From: Amycolatopsis dendrobii
GTDB lineage: Bacteria; Actinomycetota; Actinomycetes; Mycobacteriales; Pseudonocardiaceae
DNA: 64,000 nucleotides
NCBI RefSeq assembly: GCF_014145675.1
Contig: NZ_JACGZW010000001.1
Span: 744,001-808,000 of the forward strand
Reading direction: 5' to 3'
Shown here: positions 53,152 through 62,601 of the stretch, one piece after another
Position numbering within the stretch: the first letter of the stretch is position 1
How the letters are laid out: each line of letters begins with the position of its first letter
Notes under the pieces: generated by a model
The model's database searches: none
What the model was told of the DNA's origin: nothing
The model's input: the letters and a program-made list of their open reading frames with translations, nothing else
Position numbers and translations under genes: made by a program

Positions 53152-54546
53152 TCACGGTCTCCGTTCGTAGAGCGTCCCCAGCCGCACCAGGGTGGGACGT
53201 CCGTCCGGGCCCGGTTCGTAGAACTGCACCGCCAGCAGACCCCCCGGAGCGCCGGCGTCCATGACGAATCGGCTCCGCGCACTGTCGACGCACGCGAGCG
53301 GCATGGCCTGCCCTCCGCCCGCGGCGCTGCCCATCAGGCGGTCCCATTCCGCCAGCCCGGGGTCGGGTGTCAGCCGGGCGTGGAGCTGTCCGCCGAGCGC
53401 CTCGACCGACACCTCGCCGTCCGGGGCACGGTAGAGCCCGGTGAACCGTTCGATCTCGACCTCCGCGCTCCCCTTCGGCGGGTCGATGGCGGCCGGTCCC
53501 GGAACATCGAAGCACTTTTCGAGCAGCTCAGCGCACAGCGTGGAATGCAGCATCGCTCCGGTAGTGCTGTTGGTAAGCACCGCGAGCACGACATTCTGCC
53601 GGGGAATGACGTAAAGGGTCGAATGCATGCCGAGGTTGGCGCCGGAGTGGGTAAGAACTGGGTCGTCGCCCTCCCGGAAGATGCCCCAGCCGAGTCCGAA
53701 GTTCGCGCATCCGCGGAGACAGCCCCAAAAGTCGGCGTACTGGGGCGTGCGCATCTGTTCCAGGGCCGCCTTCGACAGGAGCCGGTGTCCGCCGGGTGTC
53801 CTGCCGTCGAGGTGCATCCGACCGAAGCGGATCAGTGATTCGACGTCGACCCACAAGCGCGAGCCGGCGGGACCGTACTCAGGCCACACGCGCAGGCGCG
53901 GTACCCGGGAGACGGCCCCGCTCGCCGGGTCGACGACATGTCCGACGGCGGTTGAGCGGAGCAGCAGTTCCTCGGCGTCCGAGCTCGCGTTCATGCCGAG
54001 CGGCTCGAGAACGCGCTTGCTCAGTGCGACGTCGAAGCGTTCGCCGGTGAGCACCTCCGCCAGCCGGCCGAGTGTGCTCATTCCCATGTTGCTGTAAGAG
54101 AACCGCCGGCCGGGGACGCCCGTGACGTCCAGCGCCGCGAGCTCTCGAAGCAATCGCTCGAGCACGTCGTCGCCCGGGGCGAGGTTCGGCAGGTAGTTGC
54201 CGGGCAGGCCGGACGAGTGGTTGAGCAGCATCCGCACGGTGATCGTCGCAGAGCGGGCGGGGTTCGCTGCGGTGAAGCCGGGCAGGTACCGCACGACGGG
54301 CGTGTCGAGGTCGAGCCGCCCTTCGTCCACGAGGGTCATCGCCAGGGAAGCGGTGAGCGTCTTCGTGACGGATCCGGCGGCGAACAGCGTGTCCGGCAGC
54401 ACCGGAGCGCCGGTCGCCGCGTTGACCGTTCCGGTCTCGGCCCGGACGAGCGTGCCGTCGTGCCACAGCGCGGCCGACGCGCCGGTCACGGTGAACTTCT
54501 CGGCCAGCCGCGAAAGACGATCGGCGAGTTCGTTCGAGGTGATCAT
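53152..54546 (-). CDS. Serine hydrolase of the beta-lactamase/D-Ala-D-Ala carboxypeptidase (class C) fold
   Basis: 464 aa without a signal peptide. The catalytic SxxK is Ser59-Val-Thr-Lys62 (FAAGSVTKTLTASL); the YxN motif is Tyr151-Ser-Asn153 (RRFSYSNMG); the third HxG-like motif is in LTHSGANLG. A C-terminal domain of about 110 residues (DUF3471-like: TGLYRAPDGEVSVEAL) follows. Such proteins are esterases, D-amino peptidases or beta-lactam-related hydrolases. It is divergent from the amidohydrolase/M19/DadA operon, which suggests a D-amino acid or amide substrate. Confidence 0.9.
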   Translation of the reverse strand: MITSNELADRLSRLAEKFTVTGASAALWHDGTLVRAETGTVNAATGAPVLPDTLFAAGSVTKTLTASLAMTLVDEGRLDLDTPVVRYLPGFTAANPARSATITVRMLLNHSSGLPGNYLPNLAPGDDVLERLLRELAALDVTGVPGRRFSYSNMGMSTLGRLAEVLTGERFDVALSKRVLEPLGMNASSDAEELLLRSTAVGHVVDPASGAVSRVPRLRVWPEYGPAGSRLWVDVESLIRFGRMHLDGRTPGGHRLLSKAALEQMRTPQYADFWGCLRGCANFGLGWGIFREGDDPVLTHSGANLGMHSTLYVIPRQNVVLAVLTNSTTGAMLHSTLCAELLEKCFDVPGPAAIDPPKGSAEVEIERFTGLYRAPDGEVSVEALGGQLHARLTPDPGLAEWDRLMGSAAGGGQAMPLACVDSARSRFVMDAGAPGGLLAVQFYEPGPDGRPTLVRLGTLYERRP

Positions 54547-54770
54547 CGGTCATGCCCTCTCCGCAGGTGCTCGATGCTCCGATGCTGTCAGGCGCGGTCC
54601 GGTGCCGGCCATCGTCACTCGTCTCAGGACGGCGGAACCGGATGCGAACATTGTCGAACGGCCCCTCTCAGCCGCGCGACTCCTGTCCATACCGTGACCG
54701 CGCCTGCGGGACCTACCGTCAAGGGACGGCGTGAGAGCACGGCGTGCTGGACCACGGAAGGAAGACGACG

Positions 54771-56219
54771 ATGTCACTCCTGCTGACTGGTGCGACCGTC
54801 ATCGACGGCGTTTCCGACAAGGGCATCGACGGGCACGCGATCCTGATCGAGAACGGCCGCATCGCGGCGATCGGCCGCCCGGACGAACTGGCGGTCGCCG
54901 CGGGAACCGAGACCGTCGACTTCAGCGGGAAGTTCCTCATCCCCGGGCTGATGAACGCGAACGTGCATCTCCTCGTCAACGTTCTCTTCGAGACGCTCGT
55001 CCGATACGAAGGCCGCTACGAGGACTTGATCGTCGAGGCCGCGCAGGTCGCGCTGAAAAACGGATTGACGACGGTGTTCGACACCTGGGGGCCGCGCCGC
55101 GCGCTGACGGCGGCTCGTGACCGGATCGACCGGGGCGCGACGCCCGGCAGCCGTATCCGCTGTGCGGGCAACATCATCGGATTCGACGGACCGTTCTCCG
55201 ACGACTTCGACCGGCGCATCCCCGGTGTCGGGAGCTCCCGTTTCGTCGACCGGGTGAACGCGGCGTGGGTGGAGAACGTCGGGCGGCACCTGATGTGGCT
55301 GACGGCCGAGGAGGTCGGCAACGAGGTCCGCGCCTACCTCAGGCGCGGCGTGGACTTCGTCAAGTACGCGTCGAACGAGCACGGCGGGGCCGCTGCCGGG
55401 GCCTTCATCCAGTTCTCGGAGCGCACGCAGCGCGTCATCGTCGAAGAAGCTCACCGAGCCGGGTTGACCGCGCAGTCGCATACCTCGACGGTCGAGGGCC
55501 TGCGGATGGCGATCGAGGCGGGCTGCGACCTCGTGCAGCACGCCAACGCGACGGGTCCCGCCGAAATCCCGCGGGCTACCCTCGAACTGTTCGCCGAGAA
55601 GAACTGCGGTGCGGTCGTCTTCCCGTTGACTGACAACGGTTTCAAGGTTCTCCGCGAGTCCGTTTCGGACCACGAATGGACGATGTGGAAAGCCTCGGAC
55701 GTCAACGCCCGCAACCTCGTCGGCTCGGGGGCGTCGATCCTGCTCGCCAACGACGGCGGCATTTTCGCCCCGGAAGTCATGAACGAGCCGATGATCAAGG
55801 GCACTTGGAACGGGCTGCCCGAAGACGAAGCGCTGGGCCGCCTGGCGACCGGTCATTTCGTCTGGCTCCGGGCGATGGAGGAAAAGGGCATGTCGCCGAT
55901 GGCGCTGCTGCACGCGGCGACCCGCAACATCGCCGAGGCCTACCGGGTCGACGACGACCTCGGGACCATCGAAGCAGGCAAGATCGCCGACCTGGTCGTG
56001 CTCGACGAGGATCCCTTGCGCAGCGCCAAGAACTACCAGACCATTCACGCCGTCATCAAGGACGGCGCCATCGTCGATCTCGACGCGCTGCCGCAGCGGC
56101 CGTTGCTGACCGCGGAACTTTCTCCGCCGCTTGAAGAAGAAACCCGCTACAAGAAAGCCCTCCAGCACGGCGCACGCATGCCTGGCTGCCCCGCTTGCGC
56201 GAACGGAAACCACCGATGA
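54771..56219 (+). CDS. Amidohydrolase family protein with substituted first metal ligand
   Basis: 482 aa from the ATG with GGAAGGAAG upstream. Overall it is an amidohydrolase: Lys in RRGVDFVKYASNEHGG, His in TAQSHTSTVEGL, LVQHANATG, and Asp in ASILLANDGGIFAPEV. The normal HxH of strand 1 reads Asn64-Val-His66 (GLMNANVHLLVN), so one metal ligand is replaced. This may mean a mononuclear site or altered chemistry. The C-terminus has an unusual Cys pair, MPGCPACANG. It overlaps the M19 gene by ATGA. Substrate unknown, probably a cyclic or N-acyl amino acid derivative. Confidence 0.85.
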   Translation: MSLLLTGATVIDGVSDKGIDGHAILIENGRIAAIGRPDELAVAAGTETVDFSGKFLIPGLMNANVHLLVNVLFETLVRYEGRYEDLIVEAAQVALKNGLTTVFDTWGPRRALTAARDRIDRGATPGSRIRCAGNIIGFDGPFSDDFDRRIPGVGSSRFVDRVNAAWVENVGRHLMWLTAEEVGNEVRAYLRRGVDFVKYASNEHGGAAAGAFIQFSERTQRVIVEEAHRAGLTAQSHTSTVEGLRMAIEAGCDLVQHANATGPAEIPRATLELFAEKNCGAVVFPLTDNGFKVLRESVSDHEWTMWKASDVNARNLVGSGASILLANDGGIFAPEVMNEPMIKGTWNGLPEDEALGRLATGHFVWLRAMEEKGMSPMALLHAATRNIAEAYRVDDDLGTIEAGKIADLVVLDEDPLRSAKNYQTIHAVIKDGAIVDLDALPQRPLLTAELSPPLEEETRYKKALQHGARMPGCPACANGNHR

Positions 56220-57202
56220 CCCAGTCGAACTCCGCCGCGTGCCACGCCAAGGCACCGGTATGGGAACAGCACTGCTGTCTTCCTCTCGACCCGGACGCCG
56301 ACGTCGACGCCCTGTGGCGGTACGCCGAGGCGGGAGCGTCGTTCGTGTCGGTGAACGCCGGTTACGCTCCGCACGGCATAGCGGACACGATCCGAGTGCT
56401 GTCCGGGTTCCGCCGCCAGTTGCTTGCCAGGCCCGACCGCTACCTCCTGGCCCGCACGGCCGGGGACGTGCGCGCGGCCAAGGCCACCGGACGGCTCGCG
56501 GTCGCGTTCGACCTGGAAGACACCCGTCCGCTGGACGAGCGGATCGAGCTGGTGCAGACCTATTACGACCTGGGGGTGCGCACCATGGTGCTGACCTACA
56601 ACCACCGCAACGCCGCCGGTTCGGGCTGCCACGACGAGTCCGACGGCGGCCTGACGAGGTTCGGCAGCGAGGTGGTGGCCGAGATGAACCGGGTGGGAAT
56701 GACGGTCGATGCCGCGCACTGCTCGTACCGGACGTCGATGGACCTCTTCGCCGCGTCGACGGCACCGGTGGTGTTGTCCCATACGGCCGCTCGCGCGGTG
56801 CACGATCACGAGCGGAACGTATGGGACGACCAGATGCTCGCCTGCGCGGCCACCGGCGGCGTCGTCGGGATCAACGGCGTCGGGATGTTCCTGGGGGCCA
56901 ACGACGCGAGCACCGAGACACTCGTCCGCCACATCGACCACGCCGTGGAGCTGGTCGGCTGGGAACACGTAGGCCTCGGGCTGGACTACTGCTTCGCCGA
57001 AGACGATCTCAACGCCGAACTGGCCGCGAATCCCGAACTGTTCCCGCCGAGCTACTCGCGGTGGGAACGGCTGGAGTTCGTCGAGCCCGAGCGGCTGCCC
57101 GCCATCGCCGCGGCTCTGCTGGACCGCGGCCACGCGCCGGGGGCCGTCGCGGGGATTCTCGGCGGGAACTTCCTTCGGGTGGCGGAGAAGGTGTGGCAGT
57201 GA
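56216..57202 (+). CDS. Membrane-dipeptidase-like (M19) hydrolase
   Basis: 328 aa, no signal peptide or membrane helix despite the family name. Zinc-site elements: Glu101 in AVAFDLEDTRPL, His168 in VDAAHCSYRTS, and His189 in VVLSHTAARAVHDHERNVWD; Asp in GLGLDYCF. The first His-x-Asp of classic renal dipeptidases reads His19-Cys-Cys (WEQHCCLPLD), so the Asp ligand is replaced. Members of this branch may prefer D-residues or cyclic substrates. Four-base overlaps on both sides tie it to the amidohydrolase and the DadA-like gene. Confidence 0.87.
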   Translation: MTQSNSAACHAKAPVWEQHCCLPLDPDADVDALWRYAEAGASFVSVNAGYAPHGIADTIRVLSGFRRQLLARPDRYLLARTAGDVRAAKATGRLAVAFDLEDTRPLDERIELVQTYYDLGVRTMVLTYNHRNAAGSGCHDESDGGLTRFGSEVVAEMNRVGMTVDAAHCSYRTSMDLFAASTAPVVLSHTAARAVHDHERNVWDDQMLACAATGGVVGINGVGMFLGANDASTETLVRHIDHAVELVGWEHVGLGLDYCFAEDDLNAELAANPELFPPSYSRWERLEFVEPERLPAIAAALLDRGHAPGAVAGILGGNFLRVAEKVWQ

Positions 57203-58431
57203 ACCGGATGCCTCGGCGCGTGGTGGTCGTGGGCGCCGGCGTCGTCGGGCTTTCGTGCGCGTGGTTTTTGCAGAAGCACGGCGCGGAGGTCACTGTCCTG
57301 GAGCGGTCGGAAGTGGGGGCGGGCGCCTCTTGGGGCAATGCCGGCTACCTTGTGCCTGCCATGGTGGCACCGCTCGCGGAGCCGGCGCTGCTGCGCGAGG
57401 GCGTGCGAAGCTTGCTCACTCCCGGCTCGCCGGTCTCGGTGAGCGCACGGCTGTCGGCGGCGACCATGGCATTCCTGACCGGGTTCGCCCGGAACGCGAC
57501 AGCCGCTCGATGGCGGCGGGGAATGGCCGCGCTCGGACCATTGGCGGCACGCAGCCTCAGCGCTTTCGACGAACTGGCCAAGGGCGGGGTCGCCGCAGAA
57601 ATCCACGAGCAGACAATTCGGATCGGGTTCACCGCGGGACAGGACACCGCCGGGCTCGAGCATGAACTGGCCCTCGCCCGTGCCTCCGGACAGGAGATGT
57701 CCTACCGGACCACGACGGGGCACGAGGCTCCGTTCTCCGGCCGGATCGCGCAGGTGCTGCATCTGGAAGGGCAGCGGTTCCTCGCACCGGGCACGTTTCT
57801 TGACGCGCTCGCCGCGTCAGTGCGCGAGCGGGGCGGCGAGATCGTCGAGGGCGCCCGCGTGCGGGCGATCGGATTCGGGCCGCGCGGGCTGCAGGCGGAT
57901 ACCTGGGCGGGGCCGCCGCACCGGGCCGACGCTGTCGTGCTCGCGACGGGGGCGTGGTTGCCGGAACTCGGACGCCGGTCGGGGGTGCGGATGCCAGTGC
58001 AGGCCGGACGCGGCTACTCGTGCAGCGTGCGGCTGGCCGAACCGCTCGCGGGTCCGGTCTACCTGCCCGGTGCCCGAGCGACGCTCACGCCGTACGGGGA
58101 CCGGGTCCGGATCACCGGCGTCATGGAGATCGCCGCCCGGGACGCGCCCTTCGACGGCAGCCGCCTCGACGCCGTCCTGCGCTCGATCCGCCCCCTGCTC
58201 GACGCGGATTGGGACGACGTGCGCGAACCTTGGTCCGGGTCCCGGCCGCTGACGCCCTGCGGACTTCCGGTGATCGGCGCGGCCAAGATCCCCGGCGTCC
58301 AGGTCGCGGGCGGCCACGGCATGTGGGGCCTGACGCTGGGTCCGATCACCGGGAAGCTGCTCGCAAGGCAGATCATGACCGGCGCCGGCGCGCCCGAGCT
58401 CGTCCCGTTCGATCCGCTCCGCCGCAGTTGA
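57199..58431 (+). CDS. FAD-dependent D-amino acid dehydrogenase/oxidase (DadA-like)
   Basis: 410 aa DAO-family flavoprotein. Rossmann motif VVVVGAGVVGLSCAWFLQKH at residues 8-27 with GAGASWGNAGYLVPA; C-terminal FAD/substrate segment SRPLTPCGLPVIG and GGHGMWGLTLGPITGKL. It oxidises an amino acid to an imine and then oxo acid. The next gene is a RidA protein, which removes reactive imines, so the pairing is logical. GTG overlaps the M19 stop (GTGA). Confidence 0.9.
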   Translation: MNRMPRRVVVVGAGVVGLSCAWFLQKHGAEVTVLERSEVGAGASWGNAGYLVPAMVAPLAEPALLREGVRSLLTPGSPVSVSARLSAATMAFLTGFARNATAARWRRGMAALGPLAARSLSAFDELAKGGVAAEIHEQTIRIGFTAGQDTAGLEHELALARASGQEMSYRTTTGHEAPFSGRIAQVLHLEGQRFLAPGTFLDALAASVRERGGEIVEGARVRAIGFGPRGLQADTWAGPPHRADAVVLATGAWLPELGRRSGVRMPVQAGRGYSCSVRLAEPLAGPVYLPGARATLTPYGDRVRITGVMEIAARDAPFDGSRLDAVLRSIRPLLDADWDDVREPWSGSRPLTPCGLPVIGAAKIPGVQVAGGHGMWGLTLGPITGKLLARQIMTGAGAPELVPFDPLRRS

Positions 58432-58539
58432 ACGGCTTGGGCCGGAGCCGCCGACCCGGAATGCTCGGTCGAGCGCTCGCCCCGGGCCTGCGCCAGCAGA
58501 CGATCACAGCGGCGATCCGCCGCTCGCCAGGAGGCTTCG

Positions 58540-58905
58540 ATGAGTCATGACGCGTTCACCCCGCCGCCCGCGCCGGCGTTCCGCAGGCAGGGCAATCTGC
58601 TGTTGCTGTCCGGCCAGGTCGGGGTCGACGAGAACTGGCGTCCGGTGTCCGGGACGTTCCACGACGAGGCCCGCGCCGCCTTCGCGAACGTCCGGCGGGT
58701 GCTCGCCGAGGCGGGCGCGCGGCCCGACGACGTCCTCAAGGTCACCGCGTATCTCGCCGATCTCGAGGACTACCCCCGCTACAACGAGGTCTGGACCGGA
58801 GAGTTCCCCGGCACGCGCCCTGCCCGCACGACCATCGGCGCGCAACTGGTCGCACCCTTTCGCGTCGAGCTCGATGTGGTCGCTTGGCTCGACGGTACCC
58901 CGTGA
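58540..58905 (+). CDS. RidA/YjgF family enamine/imine deaminase
   Basis: 121 aa. The key Arg96 lies in TRPARTTIGAQL, and the fold motifs NLLLLSGQVGVDENWRPV and VLKVTAYLADLEDYPRYNEV are typical. It would hydrolyse the imine or enamine from the DadA-like oxidase. It starts 108 bp after that gene with AGGAGG close upstream. It probably belongs to the same transcript. Confidence 0.92.
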   Translation: MSHDAFTPPPAPAFRRQGNLLLLSGQVGVDENWRPVSGTFHDEARAAFANVRRVLAEAGARPDDVLKVTAYLADLEDYPRYNEVWTGEFPGTRPARTTIGAQLVAPFRVELDVVAWLDGTP

Positions 58906-59058
58906 CCGGCAACGCCTTGCCGCCGGTTTTGTCATTGACCGGCGGAGCGAGCTGAGCGACGGGCCCGGCCGGGTTACATTCAGCGGCGAACCCGATGGTG
59001 CCGGAGCGGCGCCGCGGACAAGGAAGGTACGGCGCGCGATGCGGCTGAACGCGGTTCG

Positions 59059-60264
59059 GTGAGCGAGGACCTGCAGCGGGTCGTGGACGCGCTCGCTCGG
59101 CAGCTGGGCCGGGCGGTCGCGGTCGACGACGTCCATTTCCGGTTGCTCGCCTACAGCGCGCAGGCCGGTCCGATCGACGACATGCGGGCGCGGGTGATTC
59201 TGGACCGCGAGGCTCCGCCGGAGGCCGTCGCCTGGCTGCGGCGGTTTCGGCTTCCCCGCGCTGACGGACCGGTACGCCTACCCGCGGCCGCGGAGTTCGA
59301 CCTGCTGCCGCGGGTCGCCATCCCGATCCGGTTCCAGGGCGTGCAGTTCGGCTATCTGTGGCTCATCGACGCGGGCGAACCAGTGAACGACGCCGGGCTC
59401 GCTCTCGCCGGCGCCGCGGCGGACGAAGCCGCTGAGGTGCTTTTCCGCGAGCGGGCTCTCGGCGAGCTGCACGACGCCCGCGTCGGGGAGTTCCTCCGGG
59501 ACCTGCTGTCCGAGGACCACGCGGCCCGCGTCCTCGCTGCCGACGGACTCGTCGAATCAGACCTCTTCGCGGCACGCGGCGAAGTCGTCGCCGTCGTCGT
59601 CGCGCCGTTGCCGGCAGCCAGTCAGGAAGTCGGCAACGGCGACCGCTTGGCGCTCGGCGCAGCACTGCGCGCGGCGGCCGCCGCGGCACCGGTCCGCGAA
59701 AGCATGATCCTCATCCGCCCTGCCCACGGATTGCTCGTCGTGACGCAACGCGCGATGGAACGGATCCCCCGGCTCGCGGACGATCTGTGCGAGTCAGCGG
59801 CGCGGCGGCTGGGACGCGCCAGCCGTTGGCGGGCTGTGGTCGCCGGGGTAGGGCGTCCGGTCGCGCGGCTGGCCGACACCGCGACCTCGTATCGGCAGGC
59901 GCTCGACGCGATCCGGGTCGCCGACGTCATCCCCCGGTTCCGGCCGGTCGCCCGCCACGACGCGCTCGGGATCTACTCCTTGCTGGCCGCCCAGCCGCGC
60001 GAACAGCTCCGCGGCATGGGGGCTGAACAGGCGATCGCCGCGCTCGTCGGCGCCGATCCCGAACTCCTCCTCACCGCGGAGACGTTCCTCGACCGCGCGG
60101 GCGACACTCGCGCGGTGGCCGAGCGGCTCGGCGTGCACCGGGCGACGGTCTACTACCGGCTGCGCCGAATCGAGGAACTCACCGGCTTCAACCTGAGCGA
60201 CGGGGAACGCCGCCTCGTCCTGCACCTCGGCATCAAGGCGGCACGGCTCCTCGGCGACGGTTGA
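59059..60264 (+). CDS. PucR/CdaR-type transcriptional regulator
   Basis: 401 aa. N-terminal GAF-like sensor (about 1-130; DDVHFRLLAYSAQAGPIDDM), a central GGDEF-like CdaR domain, and a C-terminal PucR HTH (ETFLDRAGDTRAVAERLGVH followed by RATVYYRLRRIEELTGFNL). Such proteins activate catabolic genes for purines, proline, GABA and related nitrogen compounds. Following the amidohydrolase-DadA-RidA genes, it is likely the regulator of that cluster. Confidence 0.9.
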   Translation: MSEDLQRVVDALARQLGRAVAVDDVHFRLLAYSAQAGPIDDMRARVILDREAPPEAVAWLRRFRLPRADGPVRLPAAAEFDLLPRVAIPIRFQGVQFGYLWLIDAGEPVNDAGLALAGAAADEAAEVLFRERALGELHDARVGEFLRDLLSEDHAARVLAADGLVESDLFAARGEVVAVVVAPLPAASQEVGNGDRLALGAALRAAAAAAPVRESMILIRPAHGLLVVTQRAMERIPRLADDLCESAARRLGRASRWRAVVAGVGRPVARLADTATSYRQALDAIRVADVIPRFRPVARHDALGIYSLLAAQPREQLRGMGAEQAIAALVGADPELLLTAETFLDRAGDTRAVAERLGVHRATVYYRLRRIEELTGFNLSDGERRLVLHLGIKAARLLGDG

Positions 60265-60331
60265 CCACTCCCGGCGGAGAAGCGAGCCCGCATCCCGTGC
60301 GCAGTCGGATCCGCCGCCGCTGAAACCCTGG

Positions 60332-61246
60332 CTACGCGGGCGCCCAGGCGCGGCCGGTCTCGATCAGCAGCTTCCGCATTGCCGATCCGGCGGGAGAAAG
60401 CCGTTCCCCGCGTCGATGGGCGAGCACGATCCGGCGGCTCGGCGGGCGCGGCGAGACCGCGGTCAGGACCCGGATGTCGTCGCGGAGGCTGTAGAGCGAC
60501 AGCCGGGGCACCAACGCGATGCCCATGCCGACCGCGACCATCGCCTGTGCTTCCTGGTAGCTGCGCGCTTCGAAGGTGACGATGGGTTCGAAGCCCGCAG
60601 CTTCGCAGGCAGCGTTGAGCAGCGCGAGGACGTTCGGCGAGGTGCGGATGATCCACGGCTCGTGCCGGAGTTCTTCCATCCGGACCGACGACCGGGCGGC
60701 CAGGCGGTGGCTGGAGGGCACCAGCAGCACGCTCGGATCGCGGAAGATCAGTTCGCTGGTCAGGCTTTTCCCGGGTCCGTCGGCGGGCCGCTCGCGGTCC
60801 CAGGTGATGGCCAGTTCGATTTCGCGCGATTCGAGGAGATGCTCGAGGCCGGACAGCTGGGCGCTGTGGATCCGCAGGTCGACTCCCGGATGGTGCGCGC
60901 GGAACGCGGAGATCGCCGCGGGCAGGAACGATTCGGTCACCGTCGGGACCGTGCCGAGCCGCAACGTCCCGGTGTTCAGCCCGGCGAGGTCGCGCAGTTC
61001 CTCGTGCGCCGCCGACACGATCCGCTCGATCTTCTCCGCGTGGCGCACCACGGCGCGGCCTGCCTCGGTGAGCGTCACGCCCCGCGGCCGTCGCTCGATC
61101 AGCGGCTGCCCTGCCTCGTCCTCCAGCTGCCCGATCTGCTGCGAAACCGCGGAAACCGTGTAGCTGAGGCTCTCCGCCGCCGCGGTCAGCGAGCCCGTGC
61201 GGGAAACCTCGACCAGCACGAGCATCCGCCGGATGTCCATCCTCAT
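60332..61246 (-). CDS. LysR family transcriptional regulator
   Basis: 304 aa. N-terminal HTH (about 5-65; FVEVSRTGSLTAAAESL-type VLVEVSRTGSLTAAAESLSY, then VSQQIGQLEDEAGQPLIERR) and periplasmic-binding-fold effector domain (TLRLGTVPTVTESFLPAAIS). It is divergent from a PrpF-family isomerase gene, with a perfect palindrome between them, and so is probably its activator. Effector is unknown; a di- or tricarboxylate is plausible. Confidence 0.93.
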   Translation of the reverse strand: MRMDIRRMLVLVEVSRTGSLTAAAESLSYTVSAVSQQIGQLEDEAGQPLIERRPRGVTLTEAGRAVVRHAEKIERIVSAAHEELRDLAGLNTGTLRLGTVPTVTESFLPAAISAFRAHHPGVDLRIHSAQLSGLEHLLESREIELAITWDRERPADGPGKSLTSELIFRDPSVLLVPSSHRLAARSSVRMEELRHEPWIIRTSPNVLALLNAACEAAGFEPIVTFEARSYQEAQAMVAVGMGIALVPRLSLYSLRDDIRVLTAVSPRPPSRRIVLAHRRGERLSPAGSAMRKLLIETGRAWAPA

Positions 61247-61263
61247 CCCCGCAGCCTACAGCT

Positions 61264-61294
61264 CAGCTAAAGGCACCTTGAGCAACTTTAGCTG
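61264..61294. promoter_or_regulatory. LysR-type palindrome between lysR and the PrpF-family gene
   Basis: Perfect 9-bp arms CAGCTAAAG and CTTTAGCTG with a 13-base spacer. LysR proteins bind dyads of this size upstream of the divergent target. It begins 18 bases from the LysR start codon, where it would also allow autorepression. Confidence 0.65.
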
Positions 61295-61354
61295 GTTTGA
61301 ACCGAGGCGGTGCCGCACGCTTGCTCGGGAAGCCGCCAACCGAAGGAGTTCGAG

Positions 61355-62530
61355 GTGAATCCCCAAGCGAGCACGGTCGATCTGGCGGGTGCGTGGATGC
61401 GCGGAGGCACGAGCAAGTGCTGGATCTTCGCCGCGGACGCGGTGACGGCCCTGCCGCTCGATCTCGACGTCGTGCTCGCCAGCGCGCTCGGCTCCGGCGA
61501 TCTCCGGCAGATCGACGGCGTGGGCGGAGCGACGTCGACCACGTCGAAAGCAGCGGTCGTCTCCCGTGCGACCGGACCCGGCGCCGACGTCGAGTACCTC
61601 TTCGGCCAGGTCGGGATCGCCGAACGGATCGTCGAATGGGGCAGCAACTGCGGAAACTGCGCCACCGCGGTCGGGCTCTACGCGGTGCAGGAAGGTCTTG
61701 TCGCCGTCGAGGGCGAGGTGACGACCGTGCGGCTCCGCAACCTCAACACCGGCGCAGTGCTGCAGACCGCGATCGCCACCCCGGGCGGCCGCGCGCCGCG
61801 GAGCGGGAAAACTCTCGTGCCAGGCGTCGAATCGGGCGGGGTGCCGGTGGAACTGACCTTCCGCGGCCCGTTCGATCTCGACCGTTCGTTCCCCACTCGC
61901 CGCCCGAGCCAGGTCGTCGACGCCGGTGGAACGACCGCCGACGCCACCCTCGTCAACGCCGGAGCGCCCGCGATCCTTCTCGACGCGCACAGCGTCGCGA
62001 TGACCGCGACCGAATCCGCCGAAGCGGTCGCCGAGCGGCTGCCGATGCTCACCGCCTTCCGCGCGGCAGGCGCCGTCCTGCACGGGTTGGTGCCGCCGGG
62101 CCGCCCGGCGCCCAACGCGGTGCCCAAGACCGGAGTAGCCGGACCCGCGGCGGATTACCGGACAGCCAACGGAAAGCTGATCCGCGCACAGGACTACGAC
62201 ATGTCGGTCCGCATGCTTTCGATGCACGCCGCGCACCCCGCGATCGGACTGACCTCAGCGGTGGCTGTGGCGACCGCAGCCGCGACGCACGGCAGCGTCG
62301 TGCACTCCCTCGTCGGCGACGGCCGCCAGTCGCTGCGAATCGGGACCCTCGCCGGCGTGGTCGAGGTCCGCTGGACCCGTTCCCCCGACGGGGCGGTCGA
62401 GGCGGTCTCCTTGCGCCGGGCGGCTCGAAGGCTCGCAACCGCCGTCGTGCACATCCCGTTCTCGGGCCGCCCGCAGCACCAACCGGAAAAACGTCCCGCT
62501 GTCGCCGCCGCACTCGCGGTGTCACGCTGA
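61355..62530 (+). CDS. PrpF-family isomerase (aconitate isomerase/4-oxalomesaconate tautomerase-like)
   Basis: 391 aa, diaminopimelate-epimerase fold. Motifs: AWMRGGTSKCWIFAADA with the active-site Cys, GVGGATSTTSKAAVV, EWGSNCGNCATAVGLYAV with the second Cys pair, and the C-terminal DYDMSVRMLSMHAAHPAIGL. Members shift double bonds in unsaturated tricarboxylates such as 2-methyl-trans-aconitate or 4-oxalomesaconate. No methylcitrate or protocatechuate 4,5-cleavage genes are in view, so the substrate is open. GAAGGAG precedes the GTG. The MFS gene downstream may carry the substrate. Confidence 0.9.
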   Translation: MNPQASTVDLAGAWMRGGTSKCWIFAADAVTALPLDLDVVLASALGSGDLRQIDGVGGATSTTSKAAVVSRATGPGADVEYLFGQVGIAERIVEWGSNCGNCATAVGLYAVQEGLVAVEGEVTTVRLRNLNTGAVLQTAIATPGGRAPRSGKTLVPGVESGGVPVELTFRGPFDLDRSFPTRRPSQVVDAGGTTADATLVNAGAPAILLDAHSVAMTATESAEAVAERLPMLTAFRAAGAVLHGLVPPGRPAPNAVPKTGVAGPAADYRTANGKLIRAQDYDMSVRMLSMHAAHPAIGLTSAVAVATAAATHGSVVHSLVGDGRQSLRIGTLAGVVEVRWTRSPDGAVEAVSLRRAARRLATAVVHIPFSGRPQHQPEKRPAVAAALAVSR

Positions 62531-62601
62531 ACTGCGCGCCCGCAGCCGCCAGCCCGCTCTCCCCCGGCGCCGGGACGCCACGTCTATCAAGGAGGATAGA
62601 A

